A stretch of 64,000 nucleotides of DNA from Hermatobates lingyangjiaoensis (GCA_026182355.1 JAPFBL010000235.1:984001-1048000); one strand, 5' to 3'. Positions 22,425 to 34,385 are shown, counted from the first letter of the stretch. Numbers and translations: made by a program. The notes: a model not told the origin generated them from the sequence alone.

Positions 22425-22612
22425 TCACGAGTACCCGACATGCGTACAGGCTCGGGACGGACGAATAACGACCTCTCCAGAGGGACGACATGCTCAAATT
22501 TAATCAGGACCCACTTAAATAGTACATCTAGGGCCATAATAGATATTGAACTCGGAAATAGCAGTGCAGACGTCAGCACGTTGCCACATGGTTAAACTGG
22601 CCCTCCAGATTT
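22425..22612 (-). mobile_element. SINE fragment, minus strand
   Basis: On the minus strand TTTGAGCATGTCGTCCCTC and CGTCCCGAGCCTGTACGC, then GGGTACTCGTG, match the body of the SINE at 3,142. The 5' head is partly recognisable (GGCCAGTTTAACC) and the tail is missing. Confidence 0.65.
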
Positions 22613-22735
22613 ACATTTCACTAATTAATTCGTTAATTGTCAATATAAACGTAAAACAATTGTTTTTATAATATTTTATTAAATTAATAATTGATTTGAT
22701 GAAACAAATCAAAAATTGAGTGGGGTCACATGGCA

Positions 22736-23040
22736 TATTAGGTTAGTTTAGGTTGCACTGGCAGTCCCATAAGAGGCCACACGTAGACCGAGCATTGACC
22801 CTTTGTGACACTATACAATGAATATTTCACCAAGGAACTCCTTGAATTTTGCAAAACTCAAGTGTGTTTAGAGCAGAAATCTTTAACTAGTACATGACAT
22901 TCTACATGACAATACTCGGATTTATTCATGTTCCGCATGAACAAATAGATGGCTAGAGAGGATATATACTCAAGACCTGTTCTACCAGTAAAGAGATATT
23001 TCCATTCGACTAACTTAGCTCTAACGATATATTGTTTCTA
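22736..23040 (-). mobile_element. Diverged tRNA-derived SINE, minus strand
   Basis: Plus-strand TAGGTTAGTTTAGGTTGCAC, then TGGCAGTCCCATAAGAGG and GACCCTTTGTGACAC, are the complement of the SINE tail and body. The tRNA-like head (minus GAGCTAAGTTAGTCGAATGG) is at about 23,000-23,030. An inverted copy of the head and its flank lies at 23,525-23,620. Confidence 0.7.
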
Positions 23041-23059
23041 AAATGTCATATAATTTATT

Positions 23060-23314
23060 AATTTTTAACAACCTAAGTTCAGGTTACTGTAAAGAGGAGA
23101 TAAATACATATGAATGCTTACTATGTATTATACGCCAAGTCATCTTTCACATTATTATTATTTTTATTTTATATTATTTATTAATTGTTATTAAGGAACG
23201 AAGAGGAAAAAGCCTGGTGGGGAGCACCCAGTGCTATCAGTACGGCTACCCCAGTCTGTATAACTTGGGCATATCATCCTCAATAAAGATGTATTCATTC
23301 ATTCATTCATTCAC
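23060..23314 (+). mobile_element. LINE-like 3' end with AATAAA and (ATTC)n tail
   Basis: GC-richer 3' end: AGTGCTATCAGTACGGCTAC, CCCAGTCTGTATAACTTGGG, then CAATAAAGATGTATTC followed by about five ATTC units at 23,291-23,312. A polyadenylation-type hexamer followed by a simple-repeat tail is typical of non-LTR retrotransposons. The part before about 23,190 is AT-rich and has no recognisable coding sequence. LINE clade undetermined. Confidence 0.55.
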
Positions 23315-23524
23315 TATGTATTAGTTTCAAGTTTCAACACTTGAACGACAAGTCAGCCTCACTATCCAAGGATTTTGAAAAAAAAAAACCAAATCATTGG
23401 AAAATGAGACTGACTTATCATTCATCTGTTGAAACATGAAACAAATACATAGATAGAATTTATATACATTTATCTCCTCTCTACAAACATGCATGAAACA
23501 TTACTCTGAACATCAGCTGTTCAA

Positions 23525-23625
23525 AAATAATAAATTATATGACATTTTAGAAACAATGTACCGTTGGAGCTAGGCTAGTTCAATGGGAACGTCTCTTTGC
23601 TGGGAGAACAGGTCTTCAGTACATC
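23525..23625 (+). repeat. SINE head and flank, inverted copy of 22,980-23,070
   Basis: AATAAATTATATGACATTTT followed by GAAACAATGTACCGTTGG and GAGCTAGGCTAGTTCAATGG is the complement of sequence at 22,980-23,070. The LINE-like 3' end lies between the two, so the set forms an inverted repeat of about 80-base arms. Confidence 0.65.
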
Positions 23626-23634
23626 ATATTTATG

Positions 23635-24235
23635 TGATTTGAGCTCTTTTAATGACATGAACAAGATAGGAGCAATCAGAAACCCATTTTGAATATTTTT
23701 GAAATATGATATGTATTTTGAATTGACATGGATAAGAAAGAAGTAATGTGGAACTCAGTTGCAAATCTTGTATGTTATTTGTGATTTTTTAATGACATGG
23801 ATAAGAAGGAAGTAATGTGGAACTCAGTTGCAAATCTTGTGTATGTGATTTGTGCTCTTTTAATGACATGGATAAGATAGAAGTCATGTGGAACTAAGTT
23901 GCAAATCTTGTGTTATGTGATTTGTGCTCTTTTAATGACATCAATAAGATAAGAGTAATCTGGAAACTATTTTAAAATCTTACATATGGTATTTTGCTTT
24001 TTAATGACATTGGATAAGAAAGAATAATTGGAACTCAGTTGCAAAACTTGTGTATGTGATTTGTGCTTTTCAATGACATGGATAAGATAGAAGTAATGTG
24101 GAACGTAATGTTGCAAATCCTTGACTTTTAATGTAAATTTTGCTCTATTTAATGGGACATTGCAATAAGATTAAGAGTAATCTGGAAACTATGTTTAAAA
24201 TCTTAGGTGTATGGATTTGATGCTTTTAATTGCCT
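23635..24235 (+). repeat. Tandem array, about 8 units of about 71 bp
   Basis: The unit contains TTTTAATGACATGGATAAGA, AGTAATGTGGAACTCAGTTG and CAAATCTTGTGTATGTGATT. The AATGACAT motif recurs near 23,651, 23,721, 23,791, 23,862, 23,934, 24,003, 24,072 and 24,151. The last units have accumulated insertions. Non-coding. Confidence 0.9.
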
Positions 24236-24810
24236 TCAAATAAAAAGAACATAAATATATGCATTTTTAAGTAATTATGACATAAATCTTAAATCAATAT
24301 GTATCTGGTGAACAATTATTTTTCAGTTATGGATATTCGTAAGATACTTCAATGACAGTATTGACTACTGCTAAACTTAATGGTAAAACTGCCTTGATTC
24401 TGTTTTCGAATGTATAATATGTAACCTAGAAGTTAATGTTAAATCAATTTGACAGAACATTTAAACTTTTTCTAAGATTATTACAATACTGATAGCTCTA
24501 AAATACTCTAAGGTGATATAGAGTATTTGTAATGTCATTTTAATTGCCTTCCAAACTAAAAAAAGAAAATAAAGTATAATGCATTTTTACAAAATTAATG
24601 AACGACTAAATCAGTTAAATTCAATATTATCTGGTGAACAAATTAGTTTTGTGCAGTTATGGATATTTCGTTGAATCACCTCCAATGCAGCTTATTGACT
24701 GCAGCGCTGCTAAACGTTAACATGGTAAAACACTCCTAGATTCTGTTTTCCTGTTAATATGTAAAGGTTATTTATAATCAATTTGCACAGAACTTTAACC
24801 TTTTTTTTAT
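24226..24810 (+). repeat. Diverged tandem duplication, about 310-bp unit
   Basis: 24,226-24,470 and 24,538-24,803 align in order: TTTTAATTGCCTTC, TATCTGGTGAACAA, CAGTTATGGATATTC/TTCG, TATTGACTGC/TACTGC, CTGCTAAAC, ATGGTAAAAC, TGATTCTGTTTTC and CAATTTG-ACAGAAC. The second copy has many small insertions. It abuts the 71-bp array. Confidence 0.75.
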
Positions 24811-25737
24811 ATTATTTATTTAGCTATTTATTGTGTTCATATATTATATTAAAGTTTTATTATTTACGATCAATTGCTTTAATTATTTACTGGTATATTT
24901 AAACCCAAATATATTTTAAATAAGATTTAAAATACTATGCTTACTTTTTGTTACACAATAATTATTGCAACACTATATTATAATTATTGAATTCAATATT
25001 ATATAGGAATTAAAAAAAAATTACAACCTTTTAATTGTAAAACACTGCAAAAATCAGGTTTCATAACAAAACTTTGAAAGAAATAACTTTAAATTAGTGG
25101 GATATAACTTTAGCGAGAAATAACTTTATACTGAAAATAAATTTAATCGCAAGTAGTTATTAGATTTATGTGAAATATAATATTTGTGTTATGATATAAA
25201 CATATTTGTGTTATTATTTATGTAAAATACATGCATTGTAGTTATTATTTAATTAGAATTAGAATCTCATTGTATTCTAAATGTTAATTAGAATTGAATT
25301 ATGATTCATTTATGATAGAAATTTATTGATTGGTTAAGACTTTCGCAATTATGAATATGGGATTACAGCATTACACCTAATAAATAAATTTAAAAATTAA
25401 GAATGGAGCAATCGTAAAAACTGTATTTGATTCTGGATTTTAGTAATTGTCATTTTTTTAATAATTCGAAATAACATGCATATAAATTTACTTGCGTTAT
25501 TTAAGGAGACTTCATGGTATTCATATGCATTTTAAATTAAAACATATTTGTTAGCATATAGTTAATATTATTCATTCATTTTTCAGCCCACCACTATGTG
25601 ATTTTTACTCCTCATTAAACATTTTACAAGAAACATTTTATAAATAATTTAACCAAAAATATATATTTCAACATGTAGGGGTCTTCCTTGGATTAATCTA
25701 CAATCAAAAGTAATACACGCTCACAGTTTATTATATA
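24811..25737. other. AT-rich DNA with nothing recognised
   Basis: No recognisable feature in about 0.9 kb. Confidence 0.45.
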
Positions 25738-25876
25738 TAAAAAGATTTCACATAAACACGTGACATAACAATCAATGATAAAACCACAATATGAAATGGG
25801 AAAACAACACTAAGATCTTTCAACCGTAACAAGCGGTCTTCGTCAGAATCAAAAACCGAACCCAACAGTTGGGTTA
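25738..25876 (-). mobile_element. Family A tip directly downstream of a PLE GIY-YIG fragment
   Basis: A single family A arm in sense orientation on the minus strand: CTGACGA, A, GACCG, loop, CGGTT, GAAAGATCTT, AGTG, ending with the CACGTGTTTATGTG hairpin. It follows, in the same strand sense, the PLE GIY-YIG fragment at 26,160-25,888. This is the order expected if family A is a PLE 3' tip. Confidence 0.75.
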
Positions 25877-25887
25877 TATATACAAGG

Positions 25888-26160
25888 TCGGGTGAGTCGG
25901 GTCAAGGCGAGTGAGTTTTCTTCCATGTTCGTGGGAGGTGTTTCTGGTGATGGCTCCTGCTTGTAAGTGCATGGTCAGTCGTCGTGAGAGTGTGGTCGAT
26001 GTCCATACCGATATATTTTGAATTGGCTAGGCGCTCACAATCTCCCATATTACAGTTATATTCGTATATGACATTGGCCTTTTGCAGCTCCGGAATGACT
26101 GTATCTGGGCTATTTTTGATTATCAGTTTCGCAGTGGTTCTAGTTTTATAATAAATATGG
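25888..26160 (-). pseudogene. PLE GIY-YIG endonuclease fragment, frameshifted
   Basis: The minus-strand translation gives KTRTTAKLIIKNSPDTVIPE, LQKANVIYEYNCNMGDCER, LANSKYIGM. After a one-base shift it continues TSTTLSRRLTMHLQAGAITR, NTSHEHGRKLTRLD. It aligns closely with 39,903-40,214 (YNCTIGDCELLKSSYIGSTT, LSRRLTMHLAAG) and with 13,600-14,000. The IYEY and KYIG elements are the GIY-YIG core. It is missing the RT before and the C-terminus after. No long open frame marks it, so it is easily overlooked. Confidence 0.82.
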
Positions 26161-26204
26161 ATTTTACATTTAATATATATATAATATATATTAATAATAT
26201 AAAC

Positions 26205-26425
26205 ATTTCAATGATCAAACCACAATAAGAAATAGGAAAACAAGACTAAGATCTTTCAACCGTAACAAGCGGTCTTCGTCAGATCAAAAACCCAACAGTT
26301 GGGTTTTGACTCTGACGAAGACCGCTTGTTACGGTTGAAAGATCTTAGTCTTGTTTTCCATTTCTTATTGTGGTTTATCATTGATTGTTATTTCAGTGTT
26401 TATGTGAAATCTTTATAATATATAT
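26205..26425. mobile_element. Family A fold-back
   Basis: Inverted arms run from CAATGATCAAACCACAATAA to the complement near 26,385. The right arm core is GACTCTGACGAAGACCGC, TTGTTACGGTTGAAAGATC, TTAGTC, with all three helices pairable. Several one-base deletions are seen relative to other copies. Confidence 0.78.
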
Positions 26426-26439
26426 ATATATAATTATTA

Positions 26440-27480
26440 TTATTATTAAGGAAATTAACATGTGGCCATAAAATATTTAGTTTTGATATTCAAATGAAAA
26501 AATATTCATTTTCATTCATTTGATATTCAAATGAGATAAATTAACCTTCTTAACCTGGCCATATTTTTAACGTCTGACCTTTTTTTCCCCATTTTTTCTA
26601 TATTATGAATCTAGTTTGTTTTACAGATGTGTATTTTAGAGATAGTGAAAAAATATTTTCTTTCCTCTATGGAGGTTATAAGCTTCTGTCTTGTACAAAA
26701 AATAATTGTAATTAATTAAAGTATAATCAGATCTAGTTTGCTTGCTTTTGTTAATGTTAATATAACCTTACGATTAAGAACTAACATGCTATAATTATTT
26801 CAATATTTTAAGATAATTGCTTCTTAGACAAGAAATAATTACTATACGAGTATGTAGTCCTTAATTTAAAAAATATTTATTAACTTGGTCACCAAAATAT
26901 ACCATGGTATTCAAACTAGCAGGCAAAGTTATGAAAAAAAATAGAGAGAACAATGCATATTAGGGACCAGAGAGAGAAATTGAATCACCGCGGCCATCGT
27001 GAAATAAACCACAGAATGAGGGCCACTAACAATGAACCAACGCTCCAAACAAGATAGACACCACGATAAACTGGCTTTGTATGGCCACCAATAAGATTTG
27101 TATGATGACAGGCTATATCTGTTCCGAGAGGAAATATTATAAATTTATGTTTACACTAGTAATTCACTTGTGAATGTCTTATTTCCAACAAAATATATTT
27201 GATTACTTTATCATTTTGGTATATAATTGTCAGCATAATTTAAATATAACTTTAAAAAAACAATAACTCAAAAACAAACCGTATATATAAAAGCATATGT
27301 TTTTTTAGAGATAAAAATAAATTGTTAATTCCAATTTTTTGTAAAGCAGGCAAACGCAATTCTTCTTTAATTGTACGCGTTCCATTAAAAAGAGCATATT
27401 ATTTCACCAGCTATTTAAGCAGTTATTGTTTGGTATTTACTCATCTTTAATGACGAAAGGTAAATTAAGTTTTCACGCAC
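26440..27480. other. AT-rich DNA with nothing recognised
   Basis: A slightly GC-richer patch at 26,950-27,120 has no recognisable family or open frame. Confidence 0.4.
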
Positions 27481-27484
27481 AAGG

Positions 27485-27545
27485 ATTTAATTATAATAAA
27501 ACGTTTCGAACACTTAGGTTCATCACCAGGTACATCTACCTCAGT
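27485..27545 (-). repeat. Isolated hammerhead-like remnant
   Basis: On the minus strand: CTGGTGA, T, GAAC, loop, GTTC, GAAACG. The hairpin is intact, but CUGGUGA deviates from CUGANGA at one position, and no flanking pairing of note is seen. No PLE coding sequence is recognised next to it. Confidence 0.45.
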
Positions 27546-28297
27546 ACGGCAATGCTAAATATTTGGGGAGTTAACAGGTATTGATGTTCATGTTGTTTAA
27601 ATTTGTTTTAATATTTAGTAAAGCTTCCAGTTTTTTTATAGTTACTAAGCATTATACCAAACAATCAGAGAATTAGCGAACTTAGAAATGAAAAAAAATA
27701 TATCATAAACATAAGGAAAACGTATATATTTTAATCAAAATTTTGGGAACTCATATAAAAATAAAAAAAAAAACACTTAATAGAATTTTCTCCTTCTCTT
27801 ATTTAAATTATCGGTTCAAAGGAAAGACGTCAATCGTTAAGAATTGAATATGTCAAGTCTAAGAATTCTGTTTAGTTGATCGATTACTATCCAACATGTG
27901 TGATGCTAACGACTTTACTAATTATGCACAAAGTTTCAGAGATTTGACTAAAGGTTTCCATTAATGCTATCGTTTTAATTAACCCACAGACTGGCTACCT
28001 GACTTTGCTTGAATAATTTTGTTTTAAAACTTACAATGGTAAATAATCTTGGTTTATATACTGTAAATTTTCTTAACGGAATGTAAATAAGACTGTATGA
28101 TGTTTCAGTTTTTGAAGTTTAAGTGCATTTTGTTAACTGCAGCGTTATTATTGTTACCTTTTAATTAAATTGCTCTACTTTTAGAAGTTCAAAAGTCTAG
28201 TTATTTGGTAGTTTTTATGCTATAAATCAATACTTTTATTTTATCCCAATCAGATTTTTGTTTAAAATGATCTTCTTATTTTATTTAATCGACACAG

Positions 28298-28482
28298 AAT
28301 AAACTTTTCCAACACAACTGTTCTGCTCTGGAAAACAGAAAATATAGAAAACATGTCTAATGATAACGAACATTTAAGAGGCAAAATTATTATGTCTTCA
28401 CTGGAGACAAAACAGAATTTAACTCTGGAAGACAAACATCGAAACCGATCGAATGATGGAACCAAAGAAGAAAATATACGGG
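28298..28482 (+). CDS. Candidate host exon (weak)
   Basis: A pyrimidine-rich stretch ending TTTAATCGACACAG could be a splice acceptor at 28,297, and GGTATGA a donor at 28,483. The frame between is open and gives polar, non-repetitive protein containing NMSNDNEHLRGKIIMSSLET and NLTLEDKHRNRSNDGTKEEN. It would hit a stop at 28,503 if not spliced. The segment is less AT-rich than its surroundings and outside any repeat. No family is recognised. It is equally possible that this is a chance open stretch. Confidence 0.25.
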
Positions 28483-28519
28483 GTATGATATTCTGTCTAT
28501 ACTAGGGTAAAGCAGAAAT

Positions 28520-30400
28520 AAGAAAATTTACCAGGAAAAATATTATAACTTTCTTACACAACAAAAAAATTGACTTTGAAAGGTAGACAGGATCTGAAAT
28601 CGATCAATTCGAGAAGAATATTCACTCGTTATAATACAATATCCTAACTCACTTACTTACAAAGGACATCAGCTTATTTATGGAAGATGCACATCATCAG
28701 AAAATGGTTATAATAAGCTATTCATTGTAATTTAAGTAAAATATTAAATTAATTTTCAAGCTTATATGTTGTCGAACTTTGTGTGGATTTTAGGATGTGG
28801 ATACAGGAATGAGACTGTTGTTGACTTTATGGGAGGTTATCACTAGTTTATAATATGTGTAACAAACATGGGAGGTCAGCAATCCTGTAACTAATATGAA
28901 ATGGGATCAATACGAACCCAAGAGAAATGTTATGTCAGCTTTGTACTTAATGGCTAACATTACACCTGACTATCGTCTGCATAGATTCTAACCAAAAACA
29001 CGCATTATGTTCTCTAATCATCATTAAATATAATATTCAGATATATTTCTTACAATGATAAATCAGACGCTATTTACTTCTACAACAAAAATATCAGTAT
29101 TTTTTATAAATTTACTTTAGATCCAAAATGGTATTTAAATCCATCATTTGACTGTAACATAAGTGTTACAATTACAATTCCAGGATCAATGATACATTTT
29201 TAATAGTTCACTGAAGATATTAATAATCTCGACCGCGGTGGTACCTTCCTTATAAATTACTATCTCCAGTATGTAAAGTGTTACATATCAATATTATATT
29301 AGTTAAACAACAAATTTTATACATTTTCTTGTGATAATTCTCATCCGAAATAAAACTGGATAGTTTTTACTATTTATTTCCCATTGGAACATTCATTTTG
29401 CGTTATTCGTCCCTTCGAGAGAAAGACTTACGATTAAAAAGAAATAGCTATCAAAATTATTGATCTTCTAACCAAGCTATAACTAACACATTTGTCCGTG
29501 CACTGCAGTCCACATCGTTATTGCCAGTTCCAGGTCACGGCCCTATTCTGCTAAATTACTGCACCAGCGTGATTGTGAGCTCAGTAGGTAAATATCTGAA
29601 GTGTATTACTTAGATTGTTAGTTTACATTATTCGTGATCGTTTGGTCTTGTTTACATGTTATTGAGTCGTGAAAGAGTTGTCCGTCCAGGAAGGGTTTCT
29701 TTTGCAATTTAAACAACAGCTTCTAGAATGGCAGTGGTTAGGGAATTCTTAATGATAGGCCTTGTACAAGGGAGCATGGATGGATTAAATTTGCGTGTCC
29801 TCATTTGTGGTCAGTCTTTTATTGAAATGATCAATGAATTATAACCTGAGGTGTGTCTAAGAAACATATTTTTTGCATATCAATGTGCTTCCAGCAATAA
29901 GGCGTGCAAATTTATTTTAAACAATTTGAGTGAAAGTTTTATTACTTTTTGCAGCTTGTAACCAGAGCGTGCATCCGTAGGTAATGTCATCCTAAATAAC
30001 ACCCAGTAAATGAGGTATTTTACTATATGTGGAATATTTTTTTAGTTCGTGATAGGTTAGGGTATATATTTAACATTACGTCAAAAACTAATTTGCATCT
30101 GACTAGCAGATCTACCCATCTTGACGGCTATTTTACAAAAATTCAGAGATTATTATTAAAAATTATAGAATAGTAGAAAATATCATTATTAGTATATTCC
30201 ATAACCGTAATTTGATCTGGAGATTCTTTTATGATATACAACTTTAGATACTGAGCTCAAATTTGATTTTATTCTAGGTATACGTCATATTTATTACGCA
30301 GGTAGATAGGACTCACTTTTTTAAAGCATACACATTATGATAAACCCAAACGAAATTAAAATGAACTAACACAATAGCTACTTGCTACGGTATCAAGAAC
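28520..30400. other. AT-rich DNA with nothing recognised
   Basis: No gene, RNA or repeat recognised. A less AT-rich patch at about 29,490-29,780 has no open frame or family resemblance. Confidence 0.45.
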
Positions 30401-30419
30401 CTAATAATATCTGTTTCCA

Positions 30420-30604
30420 GGTTGCCGGGACGGTTTCCTGCCGTTGTGTTTCCGGCGTGCTTGGTCGCCCTTTCTATTTTCTCCTCAAGATGGATCATGC
30501 GAAAATTTGAGTTTATAACTGTGTCTCTTTCTCTGTGTGTTGCTTTTCTTCATTTTTGAGCTGATTTGCGTCCAGTTTGGATCTTTTTTTTTCGAATTTT
30601 GAGT

Positions 30605-30608
<4 letters not shown>
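30420..30608 (+). mobile_element. PLE-type tip ending at (TA)n
   Basis: Reads GTCGCCCTTTCTATTTTCTC, CTCAAGATGGATCATGCG, AAAATTTGAGTTTATAACTG, TGTCTCTTTCTCTGTGTG and onward to the (TA)n at 30,609. It is related to 37,258-37,700 and 18,540-18,735. CUCAAGA replaces CUGAAGA. Confidence 0.65.

Positions 30609-30655
<47 letters not shown>
30609..30655. repeat. (TA)n tract
   Basis: About 47 bases of pure TA repeat at the end of the PLE-type tip. Confidence 0.92.
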
Positions 30656-30658
<3 letters not shown>

Positions 30659-30869
30659 TGTAGGAGAGTATAAAAAGAACCTATGACATGTTTTATTAAT
30701 GTGAACTGGAGTCTCGGTATTCATAATCCTCAGAATGCCATATTCGATGGTATGAAACAATTTCTTCTTATCAAGCAAGAATTGAACAAGGAGTTGATTA
30801 AGAGACAAATTACATAAAGACAATAATAGGTGATGAATCGAGTATATATATAAATATATGTAAAATTTG

Positions 30870-31195
30870 GGAGTAGTCCTTCATTCAAACATATTTCGTT
30901 GAATAACTGACCGTATTTAACTGATGTCATTTTCTTCACCAGTTTTTCGAGGTTTCTTAATACCTTCACCTTTCCTTAATCCAAACGTAGGAGAATATTA
31001 ACTAAGGCAGAACCGACATGTTTCGACTAGCTTCCAGTCATCTTCAGGGTACTTAAAAAATGGTTAATGTCTTTAGAGGTGGTATTAACGTTTTGATTAA
31101 GGAAGGAAAAAGGTATTCAGAAACATCGAAAAACTGGCGATGAAAATGACATCAGTAAAATACAGTCAGTTATTCAACGAAATATATGTATAAAG
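30870..31195. mobile_element. Fold-back of PLE terminal repeat with hammerhead-like core
   Basis: The left arm (minus) encodes LRNLEKLVKKMTSVKYGQLF, then NEICLNEGLLPNFTY. Upstream of it on minus, 31,052-31,011, is ACC, CTGAAGA, T, GACT, loop, AGTC, GAAAC, ATGTC, GGT. ACC pairs with GGT and GACT with AGTC. The right arm (31,090-31,190, plus) is the inverted partner and ends TTATTCAACGAAATATATG, losing homology right after FNEI. This is the same breakpoint as in the other PLE N-terminal pieces. Confidence 0.75.
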
Positions 31196-31199
31196 AAAC

Positions 31200-31790
31200 A
31201 TTGAGAAGCAATCAAAATTATAAACAACTATGTGATAGGATGAAAAACAAATCAAAGATGACATTACTTCAAGTGCAACAGAAAAGAGCAAAAAATTATT
31301 GAAATTAATGATCAGTTGAGTAAATTTTTAAGACAATAAAAGTATTTTGTAAAATAGATGAGGATAATAAGTATATAAGAATGGTTAATTAAGCCAATAA
31401 GACAACTGGAGAAGGTTAAAGGAGCTACATTAGAGAATAGAGTAAGGTTTAATAGGTTTAAAGGCTGTAGGAATGATTAAATAAGATTTAAACTCAAAAG
31501 TAGAAGATTAAGAAAGGGTATAAGCCAAAAAGTTAAGATCAAATATTGTAAAAGGGAAATAGATGAATAGTCTAAATATATAATTCTACAAGGTAATTAT
31601 AGAGACTACATAAAGTTATAATATAAAATAAGAAGATTAAATTAGATTAGATTCAAAAAGTTATAAGAGAAATAAAAATTATCTTACTTTATTCTATTTC
31701 ATTGTTACCAGTGGGTCACCGCCTTGTCTCTCAACAGATCTGTTTGCCTCTTGACGATCGCGGTTGTCGAAGTACAAGTCTATGTTAGTG
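31200..31790. other. A-rich DNA with nothing recognised
   Basis: AAGATTA/TAGAATA-rich sequence with no recognisable feature. Confidence 0.4.
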
Positions 31791-31799
31791 TTGTTTTCG

Positions 31800-32040
31800 T
31801 TTTGATGTATATAAACGGAATCTTAAAACCACAGTAAGAAATCAGGAAAAACACTAAGATCTTGAACCATAACAAATGATCTTTGTCAGAGTCAAATCTC
31901 AACTTCCATCATTAGTTGAGATTTAACTCTGACGAAGACCGCTTGATACGTTCAAAGATATTAGTCTTTTTTTTCTGATTTCTTACTTTGGTTTTTGATA
32001 TTGATTTTTTTTTTGCACAGCCTTATTGTGAAATCTTGTA
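31800..32040. mobile_element. Family A fold-back, diverged
   Basis: Arms AAACCACAGTAAGAAATCAG and the complement near 31,975. The right core is CTCTGACGAAGACCGCTTGA, TACGTTCAAAGATATTAGTC, so GAAA has become CAAA and helix II is mismatched. Confidence 0.6.
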
Positions 32041-32635
32041 TATTTATGCTTAATTATTGGAAATGGCCTAATACCAAATAAATCAATGTTCAGAGATAAA
32101 CTTTAGAAACCATCAATGGAATGAAACAGTTTTAGGATCTCTTTTTTTGGTTCACTCAACATACTTTGCTGAACAACATGTAATTTCTCAGTTTTAATTA
32201 TTCTTCTTTTGGAAATTCTAAACTTATGTCTTCACAAAATATATAAATGAACTCTACAAACTTAACTCCAATTCCACTTTTAGTTTTATTTACTCTAGTT
32301 ATCTAGAAATAGTACATACATTCTTGTGACACGTTTTGTTGAGCATTTGCAAACATGAGGCAGTAATTTTGTTGAAATAAACTTAGACAAATACATATAA
32401 ATTAATGTTTACATCTCACAAACAGATTGTTTTAACATGTTGAGATAACTAATAAACTATATAGCAGGTTGAAACTTTGGTGTCAGTGTTTCCTAAAGTT
32501 TCAATTTCAGGCTTCAAATTTTAAACAAATGTTAAAACAATTTTCTTGTACCATATAAACATTAATTTTTATGCAAGAAGATTAGTATAGTTCAAAAAAA
32601 TTACTATCTGATTATGTTGAATGCTCTCTGAAACA
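32041..32635. other. AT-rich DNA with nothing recognised
   Basis: No recognisable feature. Confidence 0.4.
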
Positions 32636-32644
32636 TATAAGAAT

Positions 32645-32875
32645 ATATGATCAAACCACAATAAGAAAGGGAAAACAAGACTAAGATCTTTCAACAAGCG
32701 GTCTTCGTCATAGTCAAAAACCCAACTGAACATATTCAGGGTTCAGTTGGGTTTTTGACTCTGACGAAGACCGCTTGTTACGGTTGAAAAATCTTAGTCT
32801 TGTTTTCCCTTTCTTATTGTGGTTTGATAATTGATTGTTATTTCACGTGTTTATGTGAAATCTTTTTATATAAGA
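32645..32875. mobile_element. Family A fold-back, intact right arm
   Basis: The right arm has GACTCTGACGAAGACCGC, TTGTTACGGTTGAAAAATC, TTAGTC. Helices I and II are intact, with the helix III base changed (GATC to AATC). The left arm has lost part of the hairpin (TTTCAACAAGCGGTC). The outer end is the CACGTGTTTATGTG hairpin. Confidence 0.75.
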
Positions 32876-32879
32876 ATAT

Positions 32880-34380
32880 ATGTATTATTTATAGATAACT
32901 TTAACTTTAAACATGACTAAATAACATTATGAGTAAAAATAATGTTATATTTGTATGAAAAGAGCAAAAAAATATTGAAATTATCAGTTGAGTAAATATG
33001 TAAAGTATTCTGTAAAATAGATGAGGATAATAAGTTTATAAGAATGTTTAATTAAGCCAATAAGACACTATGTGTCTTATTCGCTTAATTAACTACAAAT
33101 GACTTTTTCACTATAAACGACTAATTAAAATCATTTAATCACATGTGTAGTATTATTCTAAAATTTTTTAAAAAATATATGAATAAGGATTCAAAAACAA
33201 AAAAAAATAACCATAAAACAGTAACATGAGAAGTGAATATTGTTCAACAAAACATATGTTAATTTAATTATGAAAATAGTGGCTCTAGTAGGATTAATAA
33301 AAATTAACTCACTCAACATACTGTGCGAAGGATTTACTACGATTAGTGTTTTGAACAGCCGTTCATCATCAAAGAAAAATGAGGATCGCCAGATAAATCA
33401 ACGTCAGGTTGATCATAAATGAAAATCTTTTTTGTCTTCAACTAATTTTTTTTTATTTTTCCTGATGATGAACTACTATTGAACATGTAAATCATAGTAG
33501 TTTATTTGTGTTTTGCGATATTTTATTAGTGTAAATATACATTAAACAAAAAGATATCAGAGCTTTAAAAAATTCAAAAAAAAAAAAAGCCAAACATGCG
33601 CCATTAATAAGCAAACGAAGAACTTAAATTTAAATGGTACTTACTCAAGTTGGGCCCTGCATCATTGACATGAAACAAACAAAGAAAAAAGCCATTACAA
33701 TGCGCTTTTAAAATAATGACAAAGTAGCTGTTTTAGGCGTATTGTTATTGAAAACAAATAGCAATGAAAATGCAACTCAATTAAAATAATAATCAATGAT
33801 TTGATTGTGTTTGTTTGTATACATTATATAACAGTCATAATAATATTTCTTTTGTTTTAGTTTTTATTTGTATTATTCAAAAATATACCTGGATAAAAAA
33901 GGTAGTAGATTGTCTTTTATTTTGAAATGTAAAATTTTTTTCATAGTTTGCTCTTTAATTTACTTTAATATTAGTTAACCAGTTAGATAATCAATAGAAT
34001 TGTCTTCAATAAAGTGATAAAACAGTATATGTGATCTATCTGTATTAGTTTAAATTAAATTTTAACGATACACGAATCAAGTGTAATGCAAAATAAAAGT
34101 GTAAATGCAAAATTTTTTAGCTGGCTAAAAAATAAAAAAAAGAAGCTTTTTGATAATTTTCATAAATTAAGAAATATTAGTTACACAAAGATATAAGCTG
34201 TAGCTTTGAAAGGCCTGGAGTTGGAAAGTGTTCTCTGATTTATAAGTGAAGACCACCTGTGGCTCTTGTATACAATGCTCACATCTTTATAGATATGATA
34301 ACAGATATAATTGATTTTCAGCCTAATATAGAAGGCTAGATTTTGCTCTTGGAATTCTGGTTGCCTTAATTTCTTGTAGG
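32880..34380. other. AT-rich DNA with nothing recognised
   Basis: Some sequence near 32,950-33,070 repeats motifs of 31,280-31,400 (TAAGACACTA, AAAATAGATGAGGATAATAA), so a diverged duplication is likely. Otherwise no recognised feature. Confidence 0.4.
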
Positions 34381-34385
34381 ATTAC

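Noticed and set aside
23635..24235. CRISPR-like or regulatory array
   Set aside because: The repeats of about 71 bp are head to tail without spacers and decay gradually. It is an ordinary tandem repeat.
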